In this document: in pieces, positions 29,743-38,589 of the stretch
Layout of the letters: each line of letters starts with the position of its first letter
Position numbering within the stretch: position 1 is the first letter of the stretch
Assembly: GCA_903827925.1 (NCBI GenBank)
Contig: CAIKKE010000039.1
Location: 1 to 41,624, forward strand
Reading direction: 5' to 3'
Length of the DNA stretch: 41,624 nt
From: an uncultured Francisellaceae bacterium
GTDB taxonomy: Bacteria; Pseudomonadota; Gammaproteobacteria; UBA6186; Azoamicaceae
Position numbers and translations under genes: made by a program
Notes under the pieces: generated by a model
What the model was told of the DNA's origin: nothing
What the model saw: the letters and a program-made list of their open reading frames with translations, nothing else
The model's database searches: none

Positions 29743-31489
29743 AAGCTATACCAAAATTATCTCCTCTAAAAGCAATACCAAGTTTTAGAATTTTGTAACC
29801 ATATTTTTCTGTATATAATTTAGCATAATTGTTTCTGTTTATTTGTTGTATAGCAATTTCTTTTGCTATTTTATTTAAATCTTCATTTTCCTTGAAAGAT
29901 ACTTTGATTTCTCCAACCACACATAATTTTTGTTTATGATTAACTACTAATAAATCTGGTCTGGTTTTACCTTGACTTACATCTTCTATTTCAGCAAATG
30001 CTTCTATCTCAGAATTACCAGCAAGATTAATACATCTAAGTTCAGTCATAATTAAAAATTGATACATAAATTCTTTGGCTGTCTCTATTGCCAAAGTTTT
30101 AGCGCTACGCCCACCACCACTAAAAATTCTGGCGCTATATGCTGGATCTGAAAAAATTTCTTTTAATGCTTCTTCAAATTTAATAAAATCCCCAATTAAT
30201 AAACTATTTGCAGTTTTACTTAAGAAAGGTCTCTCTATAAACCAATTGTCAATATAATCTTTAATTAATAAAGCTACTTCTTTATTTGGTAATCTTACAT
30301 TATATTTATCATTTTTATTAATTAGGGTTAAATAACCAGTATGAATTAATAAACTCCATATAATGGATGGATTATTATGTAAATCTTCAAAAGCCACTTG
30401 TTTTTTTAAAGCTATTTCTAATTTGGTTTCTTTATATTTGATTAAATTGCGAATTTTTTGCTTATCTTCAAGTGAAGATTTATTAATCAATAAATCTTTA
30501 AGAATTTCAGGATTTGCTGAATTTACCCAATAAAGTTCTAAATCCCCATTATGATCAATACATTGCATTATAGACCATGGGTTATAAACAGTATTATTTC
30601 CAACTATATAGCCATTATACCACTCTTTTATTGCTTGTTTATCTAAAATGTTTGCTTGTTTTAATAATTTGTTAACTTCTTCTTCAGTAAAACCATAATA
30701 ATCACTAAATTTATAATCTAATATAGTTTCTTCAGTTGGATTATTTAATCCTGAAAATATATTAGCTTTAGCAACTCTTAATATTCCTGTTACTAAACCT
30801 TTTTCTAAATAACTATCATTATCTTTTAAACATGACCCAAGTAAATCACTAAAGAAATCAGTTAATTCTGTCAATAAATTAGCATTATTAAATGCTTCAT
30901 TTATTGCGTTATCATATTCATCAATTAATACAAATACTTTATTATTATGATATTTAGTTAATAATTCAGTTAAAAATCTTAAAGAATCTGTTAGATCAGC
31001 ATTGCTACCTTTTTCTTCTAAAATTTTTATAAATATTTCTTTCATTGTTCGGTCTATAAGATCACTATCTAAAATATATTGAAAATCCCTGTATAATTTA
31101 GCAATTGTTTTTTGGACTTTTTCTCTTATTTCTATAAAGTTATTCCCTTTAAGATTTTTAAAAGTAATCAATATAATGGGATATGAGCCTTGATATTTTT
31201 GATATTTTGGATCTTTTAAATATTGTGCTATTTTTAAATTTTCAAATAATCCTTTGGTTGTTAATCCCTCTAGTTCTTTGGTAAAGAAATGTTGTAACAT
31301 AGATAGTATTGAACTTTTTCCCCAACGCCTTGGTCTGGTTATCAAAATTACATCATTACTATGATCTATAAAATCTTTAATAAACAAAGTTTTATCTATA
31401 AATAATCTATTTAAATCAGCAGTTATTCCGTCACTGCTGACTAATTTTCTAAAATTGCTAGTGCCAACTCTAATGAGATTTTGATCCAT
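29735..31489 (-). CDS. AAA-ATPase-like / PD-(D/E)XK nuclease family protein (DUF1703 type)
   Basis: The N-terminal half is an AAA-ATPase-like domain (PF09820 type) with VGTSNFRKLVSSDG, the DKTLFIKDFI signature and Walker A-like TRPRRWGKSS at residues 51-60; LIDEYDNAINEAF serves as Walker B. The C-terminal part ends in a PD-(D/E)XK nuclease-like domain (PF08011 type) with RPDLLVVN and VVGEIKVSF carrying the D...ExK residues. The length of 584 aa is usual. Such proteins are abundant in intracellular bacteria and their function is not settled. It is inserted between the TPR gene and lolB and overlaps lolB by 8 bases. No terminal repeats are seen. Confidence 0.88.
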   Translation of the reverse strand: MDQNLIRVGTSNFRKLVSSDGITADLNRLFIDKTLFIKDFIDHSNDVILITRPRRWGKSSILSMLQHFFTKELEGLTTKGLFENLKIAQYLKDPKYQKYQGSYPIILITFKNLKGNNFIEIREKVQKTIAKLYRDFQYILDSDLIDRTMKEIFIKILEEKGSNADLTDSLRFLTELLTKYHNNKVFVLIDEYDNAINEAFNNANLLTELTDFFSDLLGSCLKDNDSYLEKGLVTGILRVAKANIFSGLNNPTEETILDYKFSDYYGFTEEEVNKLLKQANILDKQAIKEWYNGYIVGNNTVYNPWSIMQCIDHNGDLELYWVNSANPEILKDLLINKSSLEDKQKIRNLIKYKETKLEIALKKQVAFEDLHNNPSIIWSLLIHTGYLTLINKNDKYNVRLPNKEVALLIKDYIDNWFIERPFLSKTANSLLIGDFIKFEEALKEIFSDPAYSARIFSGGGRSAKTLAIETAKEFMYQFLIMTELRCINLAGNSEIEAFAEIEDVSQGKTRPDLLVVNHKQKLCVVGEIKVSFKENEDLNKIAKEIAIQQINRNNYAKLYTEKYGYKILKLGIAFRGDNFGIAYE

Positions 31490-31531
31490 GATATATCTTG
31501 AATTAATAATACAAAAAAACTATTTAACTGA

Positions 31532-31568
31532 GTTACTTGGTGCGGTGTTTTATATAGCGACAAGTAAC
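31532..31568 (-). terminator. Inverted repeat between the TPR and AAA-ATPase genes
   Basis: GTTACTTG (31532-31539) and CAAGTAAC (31561-31568) are a perfect 8-bp inverted repeat with a 21-base loop. On the minus strand, the stem is followed about 11 bases later by a run of seven T. It could be a terminator for the TPR gene or an element border. Confidence 0.45.
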
Positions 31569-31614
31569 CATTACTAATATTATTAAACTATCATTAAACT
31601 ATCAATGTTTTTTA

Positions 31615-33432
31615 TTAATTATTCTTTATGAAAAAAACTTTATATTGATTTAAAACATTAATTAATTCTAAATCATTAGGATTTTCTTGCCAAGCTTTTT
31701 TCCATACAGAGGTTGCTTGTTGATGTTTTCCGGAGATCCATAATAATTCACCAAGGTGGATTGCAATATTTAAATCTTCACTAAGGTTATATGCATTAGT
31801 TAAAGTTTTTAAAGAATCTGGAATTTTGCCCATACGGTATAATAACATGCCTAAATTATCCATATAAATTGGATTATCTGGAGAAAGTTTTAAAGCTAAT
31901 TGTAAGTAATTAAATGCTTCTTGTTGTCTTGTTTGATTAATAGTTAAAATAAATCCTAACGCATTTAAAGCTATATGATTTTCTGGTTGTATTTTGATGA
32001 TTGTTTTTAAGTTTTTTTCTGCTAAGCTAAATTGTTTGTTCAAACTATAAATTACACTAGCGGCATATAAAAAATCGATATCATTTGGAATTATTTTTAA
32101 TCCTTGATTAATAGCATCCATTGCTTGCGTTAAATCTTGTAATTCAATTGCAAATTCAACTTGCAATAATAACAATTGTTTTTTTTCTAAAAGAGTATTA
32201 GCATCTGCTTGTTTCAATAAATCTAAGGCTAACGAATACTGTTGATTATCTGCTAATAATAACGCAGCTCGCAAAAATCCAATAACTTGATAAGGAGGTT
32301 CTTCGATTAAGGTATAAAATTTAATAGCTTTTTCAGTTTCTAATTGAAGTTCAGCTATTTGTCCTAACATAAAATATACTTTACCATTTGCGAGTAAATT
32401 ATTATTCATTAATTTATTTAAATGATTTTCAGCTTTTTTAAGATCTAAGGTTAGTTTTTGCATGTAAATTTCAGCGGTTAACAAATTAGCTTCCAGAAAA
32501 TTATCTAAATTTTTACTGTATATTACAGAGCTTAAAACCTTAAGTGCTTCAGAATTTTTTTCGTTATCAAATAATGCATTAGCATAAAATATAATTAATT
32601 CTTCATTTTTAGGAAATTCATTAATTTGCTTTAATAAATAATTTAGAGCTAATTGATCTGAATTAGTATTATATTTAATTAATTTAGCTTGTAATAATAT
32701 AGCGTTAGTTAAATCGGGAGTATTTTGCAAAGCAATTTTTATTGCTTGTTCTGCTATTTGGATATTATGTAATTGTATAGCAGTTTGAGCTAAACATAAT
32801 TGTTTTATTGAATGTTTAGGATCTCGATCAACAATTGATTTTAATCGTTGTTCCAATAGTTGTTGCTGATTTTCATTTAATTGACTTAAAAGGCTAACTA
32901 TCTGTAAATCTATCTTAGAAGGATTAATTTTGATTGCTCGTTCAATAAATTTTTCAACTAGAATGGGCTCTTGTTCTAATAAAATTATAGTAGCAATTAA
33001 TTGAGCTTGCCAATTGTTAGGATCACTTTCTGCCCATTCTTTAGCAGCAAATGAAGTTAATTTGAAATCATCTGTTTTAATTGCAAATTCAGTTAAAATT
33101 TCAGCAATATTAGGAGATTTAGTGTTTTTAAATAATTCTATTAAGTTGTTTTTAGCAATTAAAGGTTGTTCTCTTGAAATTGCAATTTCTGCTAATAAAA
33201 ATTGAAAAATATTATTAAGATCTTGTTTACTATATAGTGATTTATCTAGCGTATTAATTGTATTAAGTGTATTAACCGAAATATCTATAGGGATATTGAT
33301 TAAATGCTGATCCAAAATTTCTGTAGTAAAATTTTTTTGCTGTTTATCTTGGTTATTAATAAAATAGCTTTTACTGTCATGAGTAACTAATATTGCTAGC
33401 CCAATTAAAACAATAGGTGATATTACGCGCAA
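31615..33432 (-). CDS. TPR-repeat protein with N-terminal membrane anchor
   Basis: The 605-aa protein starts with one hydrophobic segment (VISPIVLIGLAILV), probably an uncleaved anchor or signal peptide. The rest is helical, with tetratricopeptide-like repeats such as LTAEIYMQKLTLDLKKAENHL, LLEKKQLLLLQVEFAIELQDL, IDFLYAASVIYSLNKQFSLAEKNL and NPIYMDNLGMLLYRMGKIPDSL. Gammaproteobacteria, including Legionella and Coxiella, often carry such a TPR lipoprotein or membrane protein gene next to lolB. It probably acts as a periplasmic or envelope scaffold. Translation starts at TTG with AGGAG 9 bases upstream. It is divergent from prfA. Confidence 0.85.
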   Translation of the reverse strand: MRVISPIVLIGLAILVTHDSKSYFINNQDKQQKNFTTEILDQHLINIPIDISVNTLNTINTLDKSLYSKQDLNNIFQFLLAEIAISREQPLIAKNNLIELFKNTKSPNIAEILTEFAIKTDDFKLTSFAAKEWAESDPNNWQAQLIATIILLEQEPILVEKFIERAIKINPSKIDLQIVSLLSQLNENQQQLLEQRLKSIVDRDPKHSIKQLCLAQTAIQLHNIQIAEQAIKIALQNTPDLTNAILLQAKLIKYNTNSDQLALNYLLKQINEFPKNEELIIFYANALFDNEKNSEALKVLSSVIYSKNLDNFLEANLLTAEIYMQKLTLDLKKAENHLNKLMNNNLLANGKVYFMLGQIAELQLETEKAIKFYTLIEEPPYQVIGFLRAALLLADNQQYSLALDLLKQADANTLLEKKQLLLLQVEFAIELQDLTQAMDAINQGLKIIPNDIDFLYAASVIYSLNKQFSLAEKNLKTIIKIQPENHIALNALGFILTINQTRQQEAFNYLQLALKLSPDNPIYMDNLGMLLYRMGKIPDSLKTLTNAYNLSEDLNIAIHLGELLWISGKHQQATSVWKKAWQENPNDLELINVLNQYKVFFIKNN

Positions 33433-33540
33433 AAGATCAATCTCCTAGATATAACAGTATTAGTTGTTTTATCGACTAGATTTGATAAATATTAACGAAA
33501 GAGTATAATTGAAGTTTTAATAAGACCTATCAGGTTATGT

Positions 33541-34638
33541 ATGAAAGATTCTATTTTAAATAAGTTAAATATATTAGCTAAGCACCATTTAGATATAGGG
33601 AAGATGCTGGTTAATAATTATGATCTAGCTTTTGATCAAAATAAGTTTCGTGAATTATCTAAAGAATATGCAGATTTAAGACCAATAGTAGATTTATTTA
33701 ATAAATATAATCATATTTGTGAGCAACTTGTTCAATTGAATGATTTAATTAAAGATCCCGATCAAGATTTAAGACTATTGGCTATAGATGAATTAAGTGA
33801 TTTAGAAAAATTAAAAGATCAAACTGAACATCAATTAAAGATCTTATTACTGCCTAACGATCCTCGGGATGATTATAACGTATTTTTAGAAATTCGAGCA
33901 GGTACAGGGGGAAATGAAGCTGCATTATTTGCGAGTGATTTATGTAGAATGTATTGTCGTTATGCTGAACGTTTGAGGTGGAAAGTTGAAATTTTAAATG
34001 AAAGTTTTGCGGAACAAGGTGGTTATAAAGAGGTTATTTTAAGAATCATAGGAACAGGTGCATTTTCAAGATTAAAATTTGAATCTGGAGTGCATAGAGT
34101 TCAAAGAGTTCCGTCGACTGAATCTCAAGGTAGGATCCATACATCTACGTGTACAGTTGCTATTTTACCAGAGTTAGAAAAAATAGAAAATATTGAAATT
34201 TCTGTCGCTGATCTTAAAATCGATACTTATCGAGCATCAGGTGCAGGCGGACAGCATGTTAATCGTACCGATTCTGCTGTACGTCTTACCCATATTCCGA
34301 CCGGAATCATCGTGGAGTGTCAAGATGATCGATCTCAACATCGTAATAAAGCTAAAGCCATGAATTTATTAAAAGCTAAAATTTTAGCTAAAGAACAAGA
34401 AAAACAACAAAAAGCCATAGATTCTGCTAGAAGAGATTTAGTTGGTACAGGAGATCGTTCGGAGAGGATCAGAACTTATAATTTTCCACAAGGAAGGATC
34501 ACTGATCATCGTATTAATTTAACTATTTATAATTTACAAAATATTATTGATGGAGAATTAAATCCAATTATTGCTCCTTTAATCGAAGAGCATCAAATGG
34601 ATTTATTAGCTGCTATCAATAGTGATAATAATGAATGA
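33541..34638 (+). CDS. prfA: Peptide chain release factor 1
   Basis: RF1 ends translation at UAA and UAG. The GGQ motif (GAGGQHVNRTDSAVRLTH) is at about residues 236-238. Domain motifs AGTGGNEAALFASDLCRMY and GVHRVQRVPSTESQGRIHTS are typical. The recognition motif region (the PAT-type loop, seen near IPTGIIVECQDDRSQHRNK as the downstream part) is intact. The 365-aa length is normal, with no frameshift. It is co-transcribed with prmC, which overlaps its end. In many gammaproteobacteria hemA precedes prfA; here the next gene upstream is the divergent TPR gene, so hemA is absent from this place. Confidence 0.97.
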   Translation: MKDSILNKLNILAKHHLDIGKMLVNNYDLAFDQNKFRELSKEYADLRPIVDLFNKYNHICEQLVQLNDLIKDPDQDLRLLAIDELSDLEKLKDQTEHQLKILLLPNDPRDDYNVFLEIRAGTGGNEAALFASDLCRMYCRYAERLRWKVEILNESFAEQGGYKEVILRIIGTGAFSRLKFESGVHRVQRVPSTESQGRIHTSTCTVAILPELEKIENIEISVADLKIDTYRASGAGGQHVNRTDSAVRLTHIPTGIIVECQDDRSQHRNKAKAMNLLKAKILAKEQEKQQKAIDSARRDLVGTGDRSERIRTYNFPQGRITDHRINLTIYNLQNIIDGELNPIIAPLIEEHQMDLLAAINSDNNE

Positions 34639-35560
34639 TTTTATTTATGTTAAACTAATAAGTAATCATGAATTAATTAATAATATATTAAAAACTCACT
34701 CTATTTTTAATGCGATCCCTAGATTAGAAGTGGAAATTTTATTAACACATGTATTAAACATCGATAGAGTAACTTTAAAAGCGCATCCAGAAATGCTGGT
34801 TTCAGCAGCTGAAGCGGTTAAATTTTATCAATTATTAAATCGTAGATTAAAAGGTGAACCAATAGCTTATATTATTGGGAGCAAAAATTTTTGGGATTTA
34901 AATTTGATTATCACTAAAGATGTTTTAATCCCAAGATCTGAAACTGAATTATTAGTTGAAAAAACTTTAGAGATTTTAGCTGAGCGAGCTTCATTTAAAA
35001 ATGGAGCTCCATTTAAAAATCGAGCTCCATTTGAAAATCCAATTAGCATTTTGGAATTAGGTACCGGTAGTGGGGCTGTATCTTTAGCAATTGCTAAATC
35101 TTATCCAGACAAGGTAAAGATTATTGCGACTGATATTAGTAAAGATGCATTAGAAATAGCTAAATTAAATGCAAAGCGGTTAAACATTAATAATATTCAA
35201 TTTTTACATGGAGATTGGTTTAAAGCATTAGAGTTTAATCATAAGATTAGTAATAAGTTTAAATTTGATTTTATTATTAGTAACCCTCCATATATTTCTT
35301 CAAAAGAAATTCATTTATGTAATGGTGAAATATTTTTTGAACCACAAATCGCTTTGTTTGCTAATGATGAAGGATTAGCTAGTTTACAGCATATAATTAT
35401 GCATAGTAAAAATTATTTAAATGATTCCGGAATTTTATTAGTAGAGCATGGTATTTATCAAAGATCTGAAGTGGTTGATTTTTTCCTTGCTGCTAATTTC
35501 AAGACAATTACGTCTTACCAAGATCTTTTAGCTATTGATAGAGTAATCGTTGGTAGTTGA
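34631..35560 (+). CDS. prmC: Release factor glutamine methyltransferase PrmC
   Basis: PrmC methylates the Gln of the GGQ motif in RF1 and RF2. The N-terminal helical domain is followed by a SAM-binding domain (LELGTGSGAVSLAIAKSYP) and the catalytic NPPY (residues about 218-221, ISNPPYIS). Between the domains, residues about 120-137 form three six-residue repeats (ASFKNG, APFKNR, APFENP) not typical of the family. I chose the ATG at 34631, inside the end of prfA (8-base overlap), over an upstream GTG at 34622. Length 309 aa, slightly above the usual 280. The inverted-repeat element follows 22 bases later. Confidence 0.95.
   Translation: MNDFIYVKLISNHELINNILKTHSIFNAIPRLEVEILLTHVLNIDRVTLKAHPEMLVSAAEAVKFYQLLNRRLKGEPIAYIIGSKNFWDLNLIITKDVLIPRSETELLVEKTLEILAERASFKNGAPFKNRAPFENPISILELGTGSGAVSLAIAKSYPDKVKIIATDISKDALEIAKLNAKRLNINNIQFLHGDWFKALEFNHKISNKFKFDFIISNPPYISSKEIHLCNGEIFFEPQIALFANDEGLASLQHIIMHSKNYLNDSGILLVEHGIYQRSEVVDFFLAANFKTITSYQDLLAIDRVIVGS
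34988..35041 (+). repeat. Three 18-bp in-frame tandem repeats within prmC
   Basis: Units GCTTCATTTAAAAATGGA, GCTCCATTTAAAAATCGA and GCTCCATTTGAAAATCCA lie in tandem and encode ASFKNG/APFKNR/APFENP. The junction AATGGAGCTCCATT is a 14-bp perfect palindrome. Confidence 0.9.
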
Positions 35561-35581
35561 AATTCTAAAATTTAAAATTAA

Positions 35582-35705
35582 AACCTCAGTTCGACGAAAA
35601 TTAAAAAGCCTAGAAAATCATTAAGAACCTATTAAGTTTTTTCTTATGTTTGATTGTTGAACACGAGAAAAACTATCAGCTTTTTAATTTCGTTAAACTG
35701 AGGTT
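35582..35705. repeat. 124-bp MITE-like element with terminal inverted repeats (copy B)
   Basis: It is nearly identical to 4581-4705: the same order of left terminus, 70-base middle and right terminus, with about a dozen differences. The right terminus carries AATTTCGTTAAACTGAGGTT instead of CGTCGAACTG, so the inverted repeat is slightly decayed, and the left terminus has one extra A. It sits between prmC and an outer-membrane protein gene, both in the + direction. Confidence 0.85.
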
Positions 35706-35776
35706 TAAAGTAAAAATTAAAATTATCGATAAATCAAGTAATTGATTATATAAATTTGATCATTTTGAGGTAAGAT

Positions 35777-36493
35777 ATGTTTAATAAAAAATTAATTTAT
35801 AAATTTATAATTATTAATAGTATATGTGGGGCATGCGGGATCTTAAGTACAGTGAATGCTAGTTGTCATAAATATTCTTGGCGAACAGAGATATTTCCAT
35901 ATATAGGTATAGATTATAAAATTAGCTATACGCAAGGTTTAGATTATTGGAAAAAAATATTACCAACCAATAAAACTTATCAACATGCCTCATTATTTGC
36001 TGGAGTAAAATTTCACGATTTATTATCAGGCGAATTTGGTTATACCCAATCTGGTAAGTTAAGCAAAAACAGCAATATTTCTGGAACATTTATGTGGAAT
36101 AGAGTAGCTCCCAATGGTACTTCGCAAAATATCAAGTTAAGTTATAATAGTTGGCATATGGATTTGAATTTACAATATCCAAGTGAAAATTTTGCTTTGT
36201 TATGGACAGTAGGAGCTGCTTCGAGTAGAGCAAAAGTTTTAGCGAATAATCTTGGAGCTGCGGGTAATAATTTAATTAAAAATATAATTGGTAAAAGTAA
36301 AATTATTCCTAGAGTAGGTATGGGATTTCAATTCACTCGTGGAATGTTTGGGATACGTTCTAGGTTGATTATAGAAAATAACTCTAGGTTAAGATTAAAT
36401 AGTCCAGGATATAATCTTGTATTTCCAGGGATAACAAATAAAGCATTTAAAAATACTTATCTTTGGAATTTGGGGATGTTTTTAAATCTATAA
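35777..36493 (+). CDS. Outer-membrane beta-barrel protein (paralogue 1)
   Basis: The 238-aa protein has an N-terminal signal peptide (KFIIINSICGACGILSTVNASC, cleavage near VNA) and alternating hydrophobic residues typical of a small barrel, ending LWNLGMFLNL. The second half aligns by eye with the neighbour at 36599-37330: WHMDLNLQYP, IIPRVGMGFQF and SRLRLNSP against HIDLNFFSKL, VVPRIGVGVAI and SRVKLKLAP. It is therefore a tandem duplicate. The RBS is GAGG at about 7 bases. Function unknown; surface antigen or porin-like role is only a guess. Confidence 0.8.
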   Translation: MFNKKLIYKFIIINSICGACGILSTVNASCHKYSWRTEIFPYIGIDYKISYTQGLDYWKKILPTNKTYQHASLFAGVKFHDLLSGEFGYTQSGKLSKNSNISGTFMWNRVAPNGTSQNIKLSYNSWHMDLNLQYPSENFALLWTVGAASSRAKVLANNLGAAGNNLIKNIIGKSKIIPRVGMGFQFTRGMFGIRSRLIIENNSRLRLNSPGYNLVFPGITNKAFKNTYLWNLGMFLNL

Positions 36494-36598
36494 GAAATTT
36501 TACAGTAACATTTGAGTGCTTTACCTGTATTTTTTGAATTTTTAAATTAAAATTATATTAAAGATTAAAGAGATTTATTTAATATAATGGAGATTTAC

Positions 36599-37330
36599 AT
36601 GAATTTAAAGTTAGGAACCAAATATTTTTCAGATTTATTAATAGGGTTGATTTTTGTAGGTTTAACTTTAACCTTGCAACCTGCAATCTCCAAAGATTTA
36701 TCTTATCTATCAGTGTTACATAATGATGGTAAAAAACAGAAGCTTTCAATTGGAATGGATGGAATATATATATTTACCAATAATAAAGGACAATATGCAG
36801 ATATATTCAGAAAAACTCGTCCAGGAGGTAATGTTTATCTAGGATTTCACATAGAAGATGTCATGCTAGAAGTAGGCTATTTATTTACTAGCAGAAGATC
36901 TAAACAAGTAGAAATATTAGTGCCGCGTACTTTTTTGGGGGTAAACACTTTAGTTAACACTAAATTTACTGGAAAACTAAGGTTTAAAAACACCCATATA
37001 GACTTGAATTTTTTTAGCAAATTAACAGACAATTTTAAATTTATAACCGGAATTGGAATTGGATTTTTACGTTCTAGCATAAAGTTTAATGTTACTGATT
37101 TTAACGGCAACAATATAGATTACGACGGTAATATTGTAGGAAAAACCAATGTTGTTCCAAGAATTGGTGTGGGAGTTGCAATTAATGTTGCGGATAACAT
37201 CTTATTTAGAAGTATGTTTTATGTGGAACAACATTCTAGAGTAAAGCTTAAATTAGCACCAAATCCTAATGAATATAAACCATTTGATAATGCATACACA
37301 GTTTTAGCTGGGTTTATAATTAGGTTTTAA
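36599..37330 (+). CDS. Outer-membrane beta-barrel protein (paralogue 2)
   Basis: The 243-aa protein has a signal peptide (LLIGLIFVGLTLTLQPAISK, cleavage near AIS) and barrel-like strands, with a terminal FIIRF whose C-terminal Phe is the usual barrel-assembly signal. I chose the ATG at 36599 since GGAGA lies 5 bases upstream; the ATG at 36587 is inside that region. It is a paralogue of the gene just upstream, separated by 105 bases. The topology recalls 8-stranded OmpA/OmpW-like or surface-antigen proteins, but no family is certain. Confidence 0.83.
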   Translation: MNLKLGTKYFSDLLIGLIFVGLTLTLQPAISKDLSYLSVLHNDGKKQKLSIGMDGIYIFTNNKGQYADIFRKTRPGGNVYLGFHIEDVMLEVGYLFTSRRSKQVEILVPRTFLGVNTLVNTKFTGKLRFKNTHIDLNFFSKLTDNFKFITGIGIGFLRSSIKFNVTDFNGNNIDYDGNIVGKTNVVPRIGVGVAINVADNILFRSMFYVEQHSRVKLKLAPNPNEYKPFDNAYTVLAGFIIRF

Positions 37331-37344
37331 AAATTATTTTTTGT

Positions 37345-37372
37345 TTGACAATCATCTATATTTGTGTAGACT
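37345..37372 (+). promoter_or_regulatory. Candidate promoter of bioF
   Basis: TTGACA (37345-37350), a 16-base spacer and TAGACT (37367-37372) give a sigma70-like pair upstream of bioF. I see no BirA operator match beyond the short GTGTAGAC. Confidence 0.35.
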
Positions 37373-37425
37373 TTTCAAGTATTAAGGCAAACGCTTATGT
37401 TGTGTGAGTTTTTTATATAAATTAT

Positions 37426-38589
37426 ATGTTTAATAAATTGTATTATGAATATACTCAAGATCTTAAAGCTAAAAATAGATTTAGAAAATTACCTATAAAT
37501 TCGCTTAATAATCAAGAAAACAAATTAAATTTAGATTATTTAGATTTTTCTAGTAACGATTACTTGGGATTAAGTTGTCATCAAGAATTATTAAAATCAG
37601 CAGTACATGCGGCTAAAAAATATGGTATAGGATCAACCGGTTCTAGGTTGTTATCTGGAAATTATGAAATTTTCACTGAATTTGAAGCGCAAATTGCTAA
37701 AGATAAGGGGAGTGAAGCTGCTTTAATTTTTAATTCTGGTTTTCAAGCTAATTTTACTGTCTTAGCGAGTTTATTAGATATTAGTATATTAAAAGAACGT
37801 CCATTAGTGTTTTTTGATAAATATAATCATTCTAGTTTATATCAAGCAGTATTTTTAACTAAAGCACAATTAATTAGGTATAGACACAATGATTTAGAAC
37901 ATTTGGCTGAATTATTATTTAAATTTAAAGATCTTAAGTGTCCCAAGTTTATTGTGGCTGAAACTATTTATGGGATGGATGGAGATTTATTGCCAATCTC
38001 GAATTTTTTAGAGCTCGCATTTAAGTATCGTGCTTTTGTATATTTAGATGAAGCGCATGCTACTGGAGTTGTTGGTAAGCATGGCTATGGATTAGCTGCC
38101 AAATTAAATTTTTATGATAATCCATATTTATTAATGGGAACTTTTAGTAAAGCCTTAGGTTGTTTTGGTGGATATATTGCGACTAATGAAGTTACTAAAA
38201 ATTATTTAATTAATAAAGCTCCAGGTTTTATATATTCTACTGCTTTACCTCCAATGGTTATTGGTGCTGCTTTTAAAGCTTGGCAATTAATTAAAGACTT
38301 AGAATTATCTAGAAAGTTATTATTTAAGCATGCCCATTATCTAAGAACAGAATTACAAAGTTTAGGATACGATACTGGTAAATCTAATTCTCATATTATT
38401 CCCATAATTTTAGGCAATGAAAATTTAACCAATCAAGCCAAAAATAAATTATATCAACAAGGAATTATTGTTTCTAGCATTAGACCTCCTACCGTACCAA
38501 TAGGTACGTCTAGATTACGGATCGCAATTAATATTAATCATTCCAAAGGTGCAATTGATAAATTAATTGCTGAGTTGAAATGTTTATGA
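37426..38589 (+). CDS. bioF: 8-amino-7-oxononanoate synthase
   Basis: BioF condenses pimeloyl-ACP/CoA with alanine in biotin synthesis. The N-terminal DFSSNDYLGLSCHQELLK and GIGSTGSRLLSGNYEIFTEFE motifs, VYLDEAHATGVVGKHGYGL and the PLP-Lys in GTFSKALGCFGGY (Lys about 242) are typical. The length of 387 aa is standard. The related KBL enzyme is possible but the neighbouring esterase favours BioF. A downstream alpha/beta hydrolase overlaps its stop. No bioA, bioB, bioC or bioD are in the window. Confidence 0.93.
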   Translation: MFNKLYYEYTQDLKAKNRFRKLPINSLNNQENKLNLDYLDFSSNDYLGLSCHQELLKSAVHAAKKYGIGSTGSRLLSGNYEIFTEFEAQIAKDKGSEAALIFNSGFQANFTVLASLLDISILKERPLVFFDKYNHSSLYQAVFLTKAQLIRYRHNDLEHLAELLFKFKDLKCPKFIVAETIYGMDGDLLPISNFLELAFKYRAFVYLDEAHATGVVGKHGYGLAAKLNFYDNPYLLMGTFSKALGCFGGYIATNEVTKNYLINKAPGFIYSTALPPMVIGAAFKAWQLIKDLELSRKLLFKHAHYLRTELQSLGYDTGKSNSHIIPIILGNENLTNQAKNKLYQQGIIVSSIRPPTVPIGTSRLRIAININHSKGAIDKLIAELKCL

